From: Eleginops maclovinus
Taxonomy: Eukaryota; Chordata; Actinopteri; Perciformes; Eleginopidae
Reading direction: 5' to 3'
Assembly (NCBI RefSeq): GCF_036324505.1
Contig: NC_086352.1
Coordinates: forward strand, 7,726,001 to 7,790,000
DNA: 64,000 nt
In this document: in pieces, positions 25,471-37,590 of the stretch
Layout of the letters: every line of letters starts with the position of its first letter
Position numbering within the stretch: position 1 is the stretch's first letter
The notes under the pieces: generated by a model
Database searches by the model: none
Told to the model about the DNA's origin: nothing
Seen by the model: the letters and a program-made list of their open reading frames with translations, nothing else
Made by a program: the position numbers and the translations under genes

Positions 25471-25899
25471 AATAAAGTAGCATAAAAAAGAAGAGAATAC
25501 TGAAGTGAAGTGCAGGTTTAGCTACAGGTTTGCACTGAAAATACTGGTCATTTATTGACCTTTTTTCCTCAGTGCCAGTGTCATTTAATATTAATGCAGA
25601 GAAATGAGAAACTCTGAACACAGTTCAACATAAAGGGAAACCACTCGAGATTAAAGTAATTCAAACTATATCTTTATTTAAAACCAAGGCATATGTAAAT
25701 TGATCTGCAGTCAGTGGAGTTTGCTATTCTAAAAGAAGCATTGTGTTGTGAAGCCTAAAAGGGGATCATGCGATGGGCACAAAGGGAAAGAAGAGTCATC
25801 CTAAATAACTAATAAGGCTCACCTTGCTTTGTATTTCCACCTGTAGCAACATGCACACACAGGACGGCAGTGAAAGGGTCCGACGGGCCGCCCCCCTGT
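25471..25899. other. Non-coding DNA upstream of the chst8 exon
   Basis: No exon recognised. The open frames at 25819-26204 on both strands overlap the real exon in the wrong frame and are shadows. Confidence 0.5.
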
Positions 25900-25970
25900 G
25901 TCCCTCACTCCCTTTTTTATCTCACCTTCGCTCCTCTCATCTTTGCCTGTCTCCTTTTGGTTTCCTCCAG
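25900..25970 (+). other. chst8: Polypyrimidine tract and splice acceptor before the chst8 exon
   Basis: The run from about 25900 is strongly C/T-rich and ends TTTCCTCCAG, a textbook 3' splice site, 34 bases before the first ATG. This suggests that the first coding exon is preceded by at least one non-coding exon to the left. I could not identify that exon or a promoter in the 25.9 kb upstream. Confidence 0.55.
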
Positions 25971-26164
25971 AACTTATTGCATTGGTGTCTGACTGTGGCG
26001 CGTCATGCTGTGGATGAAGTGGAAGATGGGGGTGGACTCCCTCCGTGGACGGAGAAGGAGGCTGCCATGCTCCCTCTGGTTCCTCCTGCTGTTCGCTGCT
26101 GGAGGTCTGTTGCTCTTCATCCACCAGCGGGATCTGTCAGAGATGGTGCAGCAGCAATACCCAG
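25971..26164 (+). CDS. chst8: First coding exon of a CHST8-like GalNAc-4-O-sulfotransferase (partial gene; coding part 26005-26164)
   Basis: Seen: a long pyrimidine tract ends in TTTCCTCCAG at 25970. It is followed by a 34-base leader with an in-frame TGA (25990-25992), an ATG at 26005, 53 codons plus one base, and the donor CAG|GTTAGT at 26164/26165. The intron gives an immediate in-frame TAG. The peptide has a basic stretch RGRRRR at residues 14-19, a hydrophobic helix at about 24-39 (SLWFLLLFAAGGLLLFI), then a polar stem ending QQQYP with a split codon starting with G. Known: CHST8 is a type II Golgi enzyme that moves sulfate from PAPS to C4 of terminal GalNAc on LacdiNAc N-glycans, as on pituitary hormones. 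As I recall it, human CHST8 has GLLLFI, then D..E, then QQ.PG at the same places; CHST9 fits less well over the stem. Inference: this is the N-terminal exon and phase-1 splicing continues beyond the window. Start choice is open: the ATGs at 26005, 26014 and 26026 are in frame, and the third has the best Kozak context (A at -3, G at +4). No catalytic motif is present here. Confidence 0.72.
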
Positions 26165-26169
26165 GTTAG

Positions 26170-27864
26170 TCCTCTCCCTAAAACACCATCACTTTCCACT
26201 GTAGAGAAGCTGATAAAAAGAGAGGAGCATTCAGCTGCCAAAAATAAAGTCACAGCACTGTTATATTCTCGCAAGAATGATTGCATTACCTCCGATCAGA
26301 GGAAGCTTTATTATGATATAGTGTCCTACTGTGTATGTTTGTTGTCTCATTGCTGCTTAATTACTAACTAAAGCTAGTTAACCTACTGCTCACTGTTTAA
26401 GGACTCGCTGCTGATGTGGACGAGAGGCTGTTTGAATGATTTTGAGTTTAACCATGTGGTGAAATAGCTCTGTTTTGTTGCTGCCATTGATAATGAGCAT
26501 AGCCATGGCTGTGCTTTGGCCCTCCGGCTGAATATTAGAGAAAGAAAATCACTGCTGCCTTGGCTTTAAGGACACGACTGTAACCACTGGTTGAGCATTG
26601 TAGTGAACCCGGGGTGTATTAGTAGCACATCTGTCATATCTGGTATCCCATGTTGCATAGAGAAGTAAAAAGTAGTCAGAATAAAGCTCTGCATACGACA
26701 AGTGCAGCCAGTCGTCGTGTGGTCAGCGTTTCCACAGAGACGACGGGAGGTCTTACAGTCAATTTTCCAAATGAGTCAAGCCATGGTCCTCTTAAAGGGA
26801 CCCAACGTGCCTCTGCTTTGCTCTCAGCATTAAGGAGATTGGGGTTTAAGCAGCCGTGATGGAAGAGTGTCCTGAGCGTGTAAAACTAAGCCGCTTCATG
26901 TCTCAGAAACAAGAGATCAGCTGCTTGCTTGTGTGCCTCTTTGGCTTGTACTACTCTCTCCACCTAAATGAGAGCGGGATTAGTCTTTTGTTGTTGTTGT
27001 TGTTGGACCAGCTCCTGCAATGGCCTTCCACTCAAATATTTTGACACACATCTTCATGGACTCGGTGGGGATATTCCTACATCACATTTTTGTTTTGGAT
27101 TGAACTTTTCTGGGTCAATTTTTCACATTTCCACTGTTGTGAATAATCAGTGTGTTTGTGCTTCTTAAATAACATGCTGATGAAGTGGCTCAGCGTGGCT
27201 CTCTGGGGATAAAACCTTCATCTTTACATAAAATCAAGTCAACTGAGGTGCGACACGGCTGTGTTTCAACAGCATTGTGAGTCATTTTAAATATCAGATC
27301 AGTGTGACATCATACAGCAAAGACAGCCACTTCGCTGGAGGCGAGTCTCTCTGACCCTCTAATTTCCCCCTGATTGTCAGATGCTTTCAGGCACCGTGTC
27401 AGGTGGAAAACAAGCCATTCACACTGACAAAAACACATGCAGGAAACAAAACGGACGTACATATCACGTACTCACAAACTGTGTTTAATTTCATGACAAA
27501 TAACAGACACAAAGATATCCTGGTCGAAACATTAGAACAAATTAAGTCAAAAAATGATCTGGATGGATGTGCAAAGTGAGGTGTGACTGTCCTTTGAGCG
27601 CACCACTTAAAAGGGGCTGACAGGTTTTAATTAAGCCCATCACTGGATGCATTCAATATTAGTCTCCAATATTTGTTCATTTTGGAATAATTCTGTCTAC
27701 TTGATGTAATGCTGTTTATTCACTTACATTACATTTACCGGGCTCTTAGAGAACGGCATTTTGTACTCTCATTAAAAAATGAACACGTTCTTACTTGGTG
27801 TTGGAGATATAATTTAGCTGTAATATGTCGCTCTTTTCATTCTGGTATGAGCAAATAATTTTGA
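26170..27864. other. Unique intronic DNA after the chst8 donor
   Basis: No second exon or shared repeat recognised. A short TTG run (about 26989-27005) is the only low-complexity item. Confidence 0.45.
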
Positions 27865-28290
27865 GGGACTTGTACTTTACTTGAGTATTTCCATCTAATG
27901 CTGCATTGTACTTCTACTCCAGTACAGTTCAGATGTAAATGGGGTACTCCACTACATGTATTTATTACCTTCAGTTGCTAGGCAGATTTGATTCATGATG
28001 TGAAATATAATCTCCCTTAAATCAGACTTTAGTTCACCTGCAGTAAATCCAGCAGCTACCCTGCAGTATACAAAGCCATTCAAACTAGCTGCACCTTTAC
28101 CAGCTCTGAGAACACTTTAATGATCAATCATTATAAAACATATCAGAGATATTATTCTGAAATGGACCAATCAGACAATGACTACTTTTACTGTCGCTAC
28201 TTTAAGTACATTTAGATGAGAGTACTTTCTACTTTCACTGGAGGAACATTTAGAATACTTTCACTGTGACAGAGTATTCCTACACTCTGG
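27865..28290 (-). mobile_element. D3: hAT-like element body without the minisatellite
   Basis: Almost identical to D2 from about 28015 to 28288. I see only a few substitutions, for example AGATGAGAG for AGAGGAGAG and CTTTCACTG for CTTTTACTG. It stops at TTCCTACACTCTGG, exactly where the array begins in D1 and D2, and unrelated sequence follows. Neither array nor outer terminus is present. Confidence 0.75.
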
Positions 28291-28920
28291 GTCCTGCTTG
28301 TTGTCCTCCGATGCATTGCAACCGGCACTTATTTTTCCTCCTTCAGCCTTGAGCATTATCACAATCATGTAGTGTCTCGTAACGTGTGAACACAAACTGC
28401 AGAGTATTGCCCACATCTCTCTTTTGCACATCAGTGAGCACTTGACATTAATTTACTGACGGCTATTAGCGAGTGCTTTGACATTTATCATTCACGCTTT
28501 AGAACAGCTGTCTGGGGGAAACGTCTTCAATGAGCCTCACCGTTTGACAACATGTAACCGTTTCCCTACGACAGACGATCAAACGTCTGACCTCTCAAAG
28601 ATCAGCCTGCAATTTAAACTGATCTAATTCAAATCTACTTCCTTATTATTTGCATAGAAGGGGAGTAATTTATCCTCCATTTAACATTCAGCAAGAACAG
28701 CTAACGGTAAATATTGTTTCTGTGTCATCGTCAAACCTCTGCTTTAGGATACAAATACTGTAGATAATGGCCAGTCTCACTCTTAAGTGTGTCTTAGGAA
28801 ATATCAGATTAATGTGTAACTTAAAAAGAGAGCATTGGAAAATCCCTCACGGCTTTTTGTTCAGCTACTTTTTTGTGGGTTTCTTTGTTGTTTTTTCTCC
28901 TTAATTTTTAGTTCATCATG
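28291..28920. other. Unique non-coding DNA
   Basis: No exon or repeat recognised. Confidence 0.42.
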
Positions 28921-29095
28921 GGAAGAGGATGGGTCAAATGCAGAGACCACCTGCTGGGTGGTGGCGTCCATAGGGACTTGGCTTGGGAACCGGAAGGTCA
29001 CCGGTTCAAGTCCCCGAACCACTAGGATGGGTCAAATGCAGAATGTGAATTTTCCCTCCGTAGGACGATTAATGGTTCCTTCTTCTTAATAAAAC
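28921..29095 (+). mobile_element. SINE S3: internally deleted copy plus an adjoining scrap
   Basis: 28960-29093 has the tRNA-like head with B box GGTTCAAGTCC (29003-29013), then jumps from CCCCGAACC straight to ACTAGGATGGGTCAAATGCAG, losing about 150 bases of body relative to S1, and ends CTTCTTAATAAAAC. Just before it, GGATGGGTCAAATGCAGAG (28927-28945) is a piece of the same body, so two SINE remnants lie in tandem. The 84-residue frame at 28835 is not a gene. Confidence 0.72.
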
Positions 29096-29699
29096 AATAT
29101 ATAACACCAAATATATGTGCATTGCTAAATAATTGAAGCTGCTTTGTTTAAATGTGTTGGTAGGTAATTGACACTTTGCAAGCTTAATTAACTATAGTAC
29201 ACTTAGACTTCCTGTTGTGCCATAAAAAAGCATAACACAGGAAACTAAATGTGTCAAATGCTCATATGTAACAGCAGAAGCCTTAGCAATCAATAGTATA
29301 AAACATCGTCTGAGAAATAAAACCTCAAATTTCATTAACTGCTGAAACTAAGAGCGACGCTGCTTTTCGTGACAATTCCTCTCTCCTGATTACGTGCCAT
29401 TCTCCAGCATGTGTGTGTCTTATGATAAGTTTTGCTGCCTGAGCACATCCTTTTATCTTCTCTTCTATTTCGCTACTTGAATATTGAAGTACACATTCTA
29501 CTTTACTAAATCATGCATGAGCCTGTGTGCCGTATACAGCTGCTGCTCCTTGGCCCCCTCCCTAAAGCACAATGAGCAGGCAGTATCTTTGCCTTAAGCT
29601 ATGGTGCTTCACAGAAGCTCATATCTAATAGAGTTGAGTTATAATACATCGGGTGTCAGCTTTTATCTCCCTCCCCCCTCTCTCTCTACCTCTTTATTT
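29096..29699. other. Unique non-coding DNA
   Basis: No exon recognised. Confidence 0.42.
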
Positions 29700-30000
29700 G
29701 GCTTGCAGTGTGCTGGAGAACTTTGTATCCCATGGTTTAGATGGCCTGCACAATGGTATAGCTGAGAAAACTGCAGTTTAACCGCGACAGCCTCCCCCGC
29801 TGATCTCGCCCGGGTAATTGTTTAAGGACAATTGGAGAAACAGCAGCCAGCTTCTCGGGAGGAGAAGGCCACTGAAGAGGCAGCAGTTCAGATAAATTGT
29901 CTACACAAATTTACACCTCTGGGCATTTTTCAGATGAGTGTGGCAGTTAGGAGGAAGTGCTGTGGTGAGCGGAGGTCGGCCTGTGTGTCACTTCACAAAC
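29700..30000. promoter_or_regulatory. Candidate conserved non-coding element
   Basis: Repeat-free and balanced, with AACCGCGACAGCC, TCGCCCGGGTAATTGTTTAA, GGACAATTGGAG and AGATAAATTGTCTACAC. The last resembles the inverse of the preceding ACAATTG motifs. Likely regulatory on texture alone. Confidence 0.27.
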
Positions 30001-30926
30001 TTTAGTGCAGAGCAATCTATAAAAGGAGGAGAGGAGGCAAAGTGTGTGTCGTTAAAAATGTGTGTTTACTGGCAAGCACATGCATGCATCTCTGTGTATT
30101 AATAACATGCCATTTGTTAAGTGCTTTTAACAAAACTTACCCTAAGTGCAAACACTTTAGCATCGCTGGTCTCGACTCTGGGGTTGGATTTTGGCTCAGA
30201 TACACATAAAGCATACCTTTTTTTTGTTGTACTTTAATTGGTGTTGTAGGAGCCACTTTCTGAACACACACTGGCACAAACAGTACACACACTTACACTG
30301 AAGTTAAGTCTGGCTAGCAAAGTCGTTGTGTTCGAAATGTCATTTTTGCATGGTGATTGAAATCTCATCATTTAACAGACAAGAGGAAAGAAAATGGACT
30401 AAGTGTTCAACTGGGAACGTTTTGTATCAGACGTTATTCACCTGACAAGCTAAAGTGTGCGTCATTTACGTAAACAGAGCGGCACCTCACCGCCTGAAAG
30501 CATTGGCTTAGCCTCTAGAGGTGTGAATACCATTTTAATTCATTGATAAAATACCTTTTGAGAGACAGTCTACTCAAATATTTGTCCCCAGCAGCTCTGT
30601 TAGAATAAACAGCCTTCAGGATACAAACACACTGATGGGGAAACAAAGCCGTCTACCAATTACCTCACACTGTAAGAAATTACTGTACGGCAAAGCAAAG
30701 GGACAAATCTAGTTTGGTTTCACATTTTCATGGATCTGTTTTTCATTTTACGACCCAGAAGTGTTTCAGAAGCTAACCAAAAGGATGGCTACATATTTTA
30801 ACTTGAACAACTCACTATGATAGTAGTTAGAACTATGAGCAAGCAACTCCAAAATAGAGTTAAACTACTATTTTAATTATACAGTATGTAGTTTATTATG
30901 ATGCAAAGTTCCATATTTTCCTGATC
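30001..30926. other. Unique non-coding DNA
   Basis: Nothing recognised. Confidence 0.42.
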
Positions 30927-31221
30927 TGTCACACCAGCTTCCTGTTTTATTTTGAAAATTCTTAACCCCCTGTCTGTTTTGACTTCCTGCCTTTGTGTTT
31001 CCCCTCCCCTCCCCAGCTGTGTCTTGTCCTTGTGATTAGTCTATGTCTTTAAGTTCTGGTCTGTTCTGTTGGTGGATGTCAGATCCTTGTATGTCTTACT
31101 GAGTGCAGAAGTGAGTTTTTGGGAGTTATTTTGTTTCGCCTGGCTACCTGAATAGAGGTATTTTTTGGTTTTGAACATTTGTCCGTCTGCATTTTGGTCC
31201 GATCTGCCCTGAAGCGTGACA
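30927..31221 (+). repeat. Repeat E2: possible solo LTR, about 295 bases
   Basis: Begins TGTCAC and ends GTGACA, the inverted TG...CA pattern of LTR ends. Inner blocks CTTCCTGTTTTATTTTGAAA, CCCCCTGTCTG, CTTCCTGCCTTTGTGTTTCC, CCAGCTGTGTCTTGTCC and TGTGATTAGTC match the copies at 2386-3690. Flanks GATC and TCTA are not a target duplication, so LTR status is unproven; an unassigned dispersed repeat is the alternative. Confidence 0.5.
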
Positions 31222-32589
31222 TCTATGACATTGTAAAAAAACACATTCCTCTGGTTTGTGTTCATTTTCACAATGCGAAAGTCATTGAACAGCACAGCTA
31301 TGATAGAAGTCAGGAGAAAAAACACTTCTGATGTTTAATTGGTTCCAAGTTGAGGATTTTAATTAAATATGCCAAATTAAGTAAATATGTTTGTTATTTT
31401 TTCACTTAGCCTCAATTGTTGCTGTAGCCTCCAGCTGCAGCTGCGGAGTGTGAAGCACAGCTGTAAATGATAATAATATAAATACATTTCTGCAAATTAA
31501 AGTGCTGTAACACAATGAAATAAAAAAAGGGTGTGAAAACCTATTTTCATTTCTCTATGAACAAGTCCGGGCAAAAAGTCATTTCAGTTGCTGATGGTAG
31601 AAGGTTGAAGGATAAGATCAGTAATTAAAAGAAAGCTCATTGGTGCTGATTTTCCTTTTCATCCTTGTTTGTTTTTGTAACCAAAGAACAACTTATTATT
31701 TAATGTTTACACTTTTTTCAACTCATTTCTCATCGAGTCACCGGCTCGTTTTGTTTCCAGCCATCAACTTTATTGAATTTGTACGCTCCCAATGTGGCAT
31801 CATCTGATAATAGCAGGCCTTTTCCCAGCTTAAAAGCTGAAAGCAACCCACCCAAGGACCCAGAAACAGCATTTAATTGCTATAAAGTGCCAGATATCCT
31901 TCTCTCTGAGCCTAAAGAGAGGACATGTTGGACTTAAAATCACCAGATAGCCGTGAAATGCAACTACAATTGAATGCTAATGCAGCTCTGTATCCGCCTA
32001 AAGAGCAATCGTTATTAAAGGTTTTATTTAACTTGATGTTATGCATTTTCAATATTCACTTGCTGGCTCGATATAAGCAAAAAGAAAAAGACTTGAATAC
32101 AATAAGAAATGTTATCAATACCTTTGTTTGTTTGTTTCACTTCACCACCCTTCATTAACAAAATCAATGTCTGAAAACGTCAGACTCCTGTCTCTGACTT
32201 TGCATGAATTATTTGGAGAAAAAAAGTACCTTCCCCTTGATTGTCATTTAACATTTACTCCCATACTATAAGTCCAGTCACTCCCACCACTGCTGAGATA
32301 AAGTAAAAGCTCCACATTGAGTGATACAACATTTAGGCAGCGAGCCATACAGTAAGCTGGCAGCTGCAAAGGAAGCACCGTGTTCATTAAATCTCTGCAG
32401 AATAAATGGTATAAACTGGTGGAGACTTGCAGACAAAACATTGCAGGAGAGGTTAGCAGTTCGGAGATAATGGGGCAAGCATAGGCAGAGAAGGTAGACA
32501 AAGGTATCTTTAAATGCACTGTTTATTTTGGCGTGCCAAGTTTATCCCGAAAATACAGTTAATAAAAGATGTAATGAATGGTCTAGCTG
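31222..32589. other. Unique non-coding DNA
   Basis: No exon recognised. 31740-31900 is balanced and repeat-free and could also be regulatory. Confidence 0.4.
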
Positions 32590-32830
32590 TCTACTGTTGG
32601 CTTCCCCTCTAACTCCACTTCCCTCTGTCTGTGTCCACTGCCAGGAGCCGGGCATATTGTTTCACGCTCCAAGGTAAAATTTGATCTCTCCGTCAGAGGT
32701 CCGTTAATCCCTTAAGCCTGGTCTGTTTGCAAAGTCCAATTTAGCTGCCTCTTAATGTAATTAAATTGTGCTGATGACCCTCAGAGCAGTGGTGCTGCAC
32801 CATATTTGAATGCAAAGCCTCCACTGGATG
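32590..32830. promoter_or_regulatory. Candidate conserved non-coding element
   Basis: Contains GGTCCGTTAATCCCTTAAGC, CTTAATGTAATTAAATTG and CATATTTGAATGCAAAG. The mix of TAAT cores and an octamer-like site is typical of developmental enhancers. No coding potential seen. Confidence 0.25.
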
Positions 32831-35800
32831 TTTGTGGATTTATTATTATTTTTTTATCCTGCTTTTCCATTCTTTCATCCGCAAAGCTCCTTTAACAAAG
32901 CCTGCTTCTGTTGTGCTGGCACTATCCCCCTCATTCCTCCCAGAGCTGCAACATCATTGGAAAGCAGTTCTTGGAAATGCTCCACCACAGTCATATTTAA
33001 CCAACTTTTAAGCACAATTGGCTCACTGAAAACAAGGGGGTATGTTGTGTTCTGGGCTACCTTGATTAAGCAGTGCTATCTGGGATCACATGACATCTGG
33101 CAGGGGACCTTAGAGCAAGTATTATCATAACTGTGGTTCCACATTCAGCAGGCCTCTGGGGTTCCCTGCAAACAATAACACAGACTCTCCTCCTGCATCA
33201 GGTGCCTGCATCGCCGCCTCTTCCAGACTTTTGCCATATCAATTGGATTTAAAATGAAGCCGCTCAGAGGCAACTGCAAGGTCATGTGGTTTTCCATTAA
33301 CATTAAAGCCCGGGGTGATGCCATAGGAGCCCTGCAACATAATCTGGTTTCCCTGCCATCTGATCTGGCTCGCCATTTTGCTTCCATATGCCAATCTATA
33401 CAAATAGATTTAGTTTTTCTACATCTGTGCTCCAGCAGAGGTGAAACACTTAGAAATAGCTTTGAGAAATGGGGAAGAAAGAACACTTTTGACATCAATT
33501 GTTCAATACATGTTCAAAATACTCCAGAAAATTGGAGCAATTGTTATATTTTGAAAGTTCCAATGAACAGGTAGACAGTCACAGCATTCACAATCATTCT
33601 TAAATTCTTCAAAACAGCTGATCTTTAATATCCCAAAAAAACCATGAAACATAAAGTATAGATCCAGGAGCAACCTGAGAGGTCGAGAGTTGATTGAAAC
33701 GTAAAGAAAAACATGCTCTGATCTTTCCTTCAACCCAGCAGAGGTGAAGATGCATTGTTGTCAGCCAGTGACGAAGCAGACAGGGGCTAAGACCCCCCAC
33801 TGAGCAGCAGAACATGGTTTGGCCATCCTGCTGGTGGTGGAGGGAGGGGGGGCTTCAGGTTGCCCTTTTCTATAATGCCCCGCTGAGTAACGTTAAAAAA
33901 AAAAAAACCAAAGGAAATAAAACAGAACAGGGCCAGAGCATCAGGTGGATCCAGCAGTGCGGCTGATTTTTGAAAGTGTCTTTGGAGATGGCAATCACAG
34001 ATGCTGCCTCTGTGCGCCTCAGTCCGTCTCATGCTATGTCACTGGGAGACGCTCAGCTGAGGCTCGAAAACAAAAGGGGTTCATCTTTAGGAAGATAGTT
34101 CCAGATAAACAAAGACAGTTTGGGAATCATAGATATAAGTACAAACAGCCGAGTTCACAGCGGCATTCATGCTCCGGATTCCAATTTTCAGCTCACATCT
34201 GATCTGTTTTGGACGACTGACCATATCTATTTCAGGATGGAGCCAATATCCAACAGCAAAAGAAGCTAAAAGTGATTTCACAAAGACATCAGTAAAGATT
34301 TTTACATCCGGGCTTCTCCTACTTTAATGGAGATCAGTTACAGGGTGAGGCTCAGATTTCTGGCTGTGCAGAAGCCCTGAAATGCCAACAGAGGCATGGT
34401 AACAATGCATGTATTGTACCCACGTCGCTCTGTAATTACTACGAGCAGGTCGGCTTCAGCAGCACAAAGGCTGATTAAACTCAGCACTTGTCTTCTTTCT
34501 CACTTTGACATTGTCTTGGCTGTCGGTGTCCACAGTCCCTCTGATATCAATCCTGAATTTTCAGGCAACAAGAGGATTCTCGATCCTGTGAGAAAACCAA
34601 TTAGCCAAGACTGGCGCTGATTTCAAAAACTGCCTAATAAAATGCAACATGACTGACACATGGGGAGCCAAAACTGACATCTATGCTTTGTATCCAACAA
34701 ACTGAGGGGGAAAAACTCAACATTTAGTCCATTTATTTTGCTTTCTGTGCCTTTATTAAACTGCAATATCTTACCAATTAAAGACAAAATTAATCCAGCA
34801 ATGCAGTCTTAGTTTAATTACTCTATACTATGGCTAAGTGTACAGCATTTAATAAATTACACACTTGTAGAGAAATCACACGGCTCACATAGCTGGGGCC
34901 TGATTCTGTCAGTGCTTATCTTAATCTTCACTCTTTAATATGCATGTGATCAATTTTGTAAGCTGGTTTAGCATGATTGGAGTTGAAACGTGTCATACAG
35001 CCAGAGATAATAAAAAAACGTTAATCTTTTGACCATAGATACTGCGTCGTACCGCTCAACCCATAGAATGAGTAGGAGAACAGAGAAGGGATTGAGGGAT
35101 TCCTTAATAGGTTACCTGCTGGTATAGTGAAAGAAATGTTCACTATTGTCCAGAGGTAACGACTCGATGACTTCAGACTCAATTTTGCTAAATAACAGAA
35201 TATTTGCAAGTAGGCTTGGACTTTATCACAAAAGACTTGTGACTTGTCTTGGACTTCAGCCTTTTGATTTGAAATCCTAATACCTCAAATTCAAAAGATA
35301 AAAACCTTCTTACCCCGGATTTTTTTCTATTCATTTGGACACAAATTCGACATCAAATTCCCCAAAACGGCTTTGTTTGAACCAATCCAATAGAATTCAA
35401 TCAAGTTGCAGGAGAGAAGAATTATAATTAAGGTTACTTTAACTGATTACAAGTTGGGAAACAATTACTAAAAACAATTTGGTTTAGAGAAGAAGTGCAT
35501 CGTTATTTTGGAGTTGGTCCCACTTCTGCCTGAATCCATTGACCGTTGAACCAAAGCAATCTTTTTTGCACGCCTAAATGTTGGTAGTATTATCAGCTTT
35601 CTTAAAGTTGGTGGGGATATCATCTGCTCCTTTTTCTGCCTGCGATGTGACAGAAAGAAACTTTATCTGTACAATTCATCCGACAGCTCTGAATAAGTAC
35701 CTTCACATCAAACACAATGTTCCTTTCAGAGAGCTCCTCTTCAACTCTGCAAATACATCAGACGAGTAACAAAAAAACCAACAACCTTGTCTTAAGTATT

Positions 35801-36214
35801 CCCAACCCAAAGAAAGTGTGCAAGTTTGAGCTTTTCAACTATCTTCCATAGGGTTGAGATGCACCATGAACAGGAAGAGACATACAGAGCGGGAGCGGGA
35901 GGGGAAAGGAAGGTTATATAACCTCACATCTCACCAAAGAGACATCTTGCCCCTTTTTATAAGCGAAGAAGTTATAACTAAGGCCGATGTTCAAGGTTGT
36001 CACTGTGCAGGATGCAGATTATACAAGACGGGATATTGTTGGCTCAACCTAAATGCATTGCTATGATTGTCCTAAGATGGTAATTGTGTGAATATTTCTT
36101 AAACATTGCGATGAAAGACCCAAGGCCAAAACATGTTCAGTAAAACATGCTTCTAGAGTCTAGTTTTCTGCTTAAATTCTGTATATTTTTCTAATTCTCA
36201 GCTGTTATTTGAAT
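32831..36214. other. Unique non-coding DNA
   Basis: No exon with recognisable product. 33180-33420 (CCATATCAATTGGATTT, GGTCATGTGGTTTTCC, CCATATGCCAATC) and 34390-34620 are repeat-free and could be regulatory. Overlapping frames of 106-117 residues here have no family likeness. Confidence 0.4.
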
Positions 36215-36600
36215 TTATTCCTCTCCTGGGACATGTCTCCCTGCTTTAATGTTCAAAAAGCTCTTTATTTTTCTCATACTGCCTGTGCTGCAGCACCTCT
36301 TTTCATCCTCTGTCTGAAACCAGAGCCCAGTCTGCTCTGATTGGTTAGCTGGCCGACTCTGTTGTGATTGGTCAACCCCTTACATGTGCCCTGCCCCTTA
36401 GCCTATCACGTACAATGTGTCAGAGCACTAGCCAATAGAATCGTGAGTGTTTCATTGTGCTGTCATCATGGTCTAGAGGTAAAATAAACTTAAAACGGGG
36501 ATTGTAGCCTCTGCAGACCATTCACATGCACTAAAACCTATTCAACACGCTACGGGAAAGGAAAAACACCAGAAATCAATCATCATTCGGCCTCTTTAAA
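36215..36600 (+). repeat. Repeat A3
   Basis: Family copy from CTCTCCTGGGACATGTCTCC to CGGCCTCTTTAAA with the same three CCAAT-type motifs. The left terminal part is missing. Confidence 0.85.
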
Positions 36601-36989
36601 ACCCAATAATGAGTTTAATCAGGGCCGATCTTCCCTTTTGAATTCCTCTCCATGTATTTGTTCTCTGATCAACAGCTTCCAAATTCCTGCTGCAAAATAT
36701 TTGAAGATTAATCAACTGTGATTCTTGAATAGATTTCTGTGGAAGAGCTGCGACAAAAGGCAGCTTTACAATGAGCTTCCACATCAAGGTCTAGATGAAA
36801 CACTGAACGTGTCGTGTTTTCTTTGAGAAGCCTTGATGTCAGGGTCCTTCGTTTTGTGCTAAAACATCTTGTCTCCACACAGTTTCTTATGCAGTAGCAT
36901 GAGGTGTGAAGTTCAGCTAAGGTAAAGCTTTCAGTATCAGCTCTAATATTGTATATGAACCATGCCATTCTCCGCCCCTTATTATGGAG
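36601..36989. other. Unique non-coding DNA
   Basis: Nothing recognised. Confidence 0.4.
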
Positions 36990-37590
36990 ATGGATATTAT
37001 TCTGAGAAGAGTTTCCACATCATTGTTCCCAAAGGACAAGTCCGGCCTCAGGAGCTGTAATCCGTCCCTGCAGTCTGAAGCCGGCGTGGCCATTATCAAA
37101 TCAGACTTGAACCCATCCTCTGTCTGCCGGGGAGACATGTTGAATTGATATCATTGTGCACCGCTGAGGCTCCCATCACTGTAATCCCTCTACAAAGTGC
37201 AGGCACTCTAAGAGGAAGATGAAAAGAGTGGAGGAGATAGTGGCCTATTCACCGTGTGTGTCACTGCAGAGGGCACGTTCGGGGAAGTCGGTGGAATCAG
37301 TGGCCTGAGCCGACGACTTCTCGGCCCTCCCCGAACCCGGAAAAGAACAAAAGATTAAGCCCTCCTGCAATCGAGAGTGATAACAAGCTGTCAACTTCTA
37401 AAATGTAATCTGCTGACTCCGGGAGGAAGTGCTGGTGTCAGTGGAGTAGGCCGCCAACCGATGCTTATCTCCTAAATGACGTGCCATTGATGGAGAGAGC
37501 CGTGGCCCCGGCTGGCAGAGACACACAAAAGCCACCTCAGTTTGCCGCCAAACAAAAGGGTGTGCACCGGCAAAGGAATCCATACTGAGC
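36990..37590. promoter_or_regulatory. Candidate conserved non-coding element cluster
   Basis: About 600 bases with clearly higher GC than surroundings and no repeat match. Includes GGCACGTTCGGGGAAGTCGG, GCCGACGACTTCTCGGCC and AAGATTAAGCCCTCCTGC. The frames crossing it (37398-37583, 37472-37753) do not resemble any protein. Confidence 0.28.

Noticed and set aside
25819..26371. Frames of 101-126 residues overlapping the chst8 exon
   Set aside because: Wrong-frame shadows. The supported frame is the one with the ATG at 26005 and donor at 26164.
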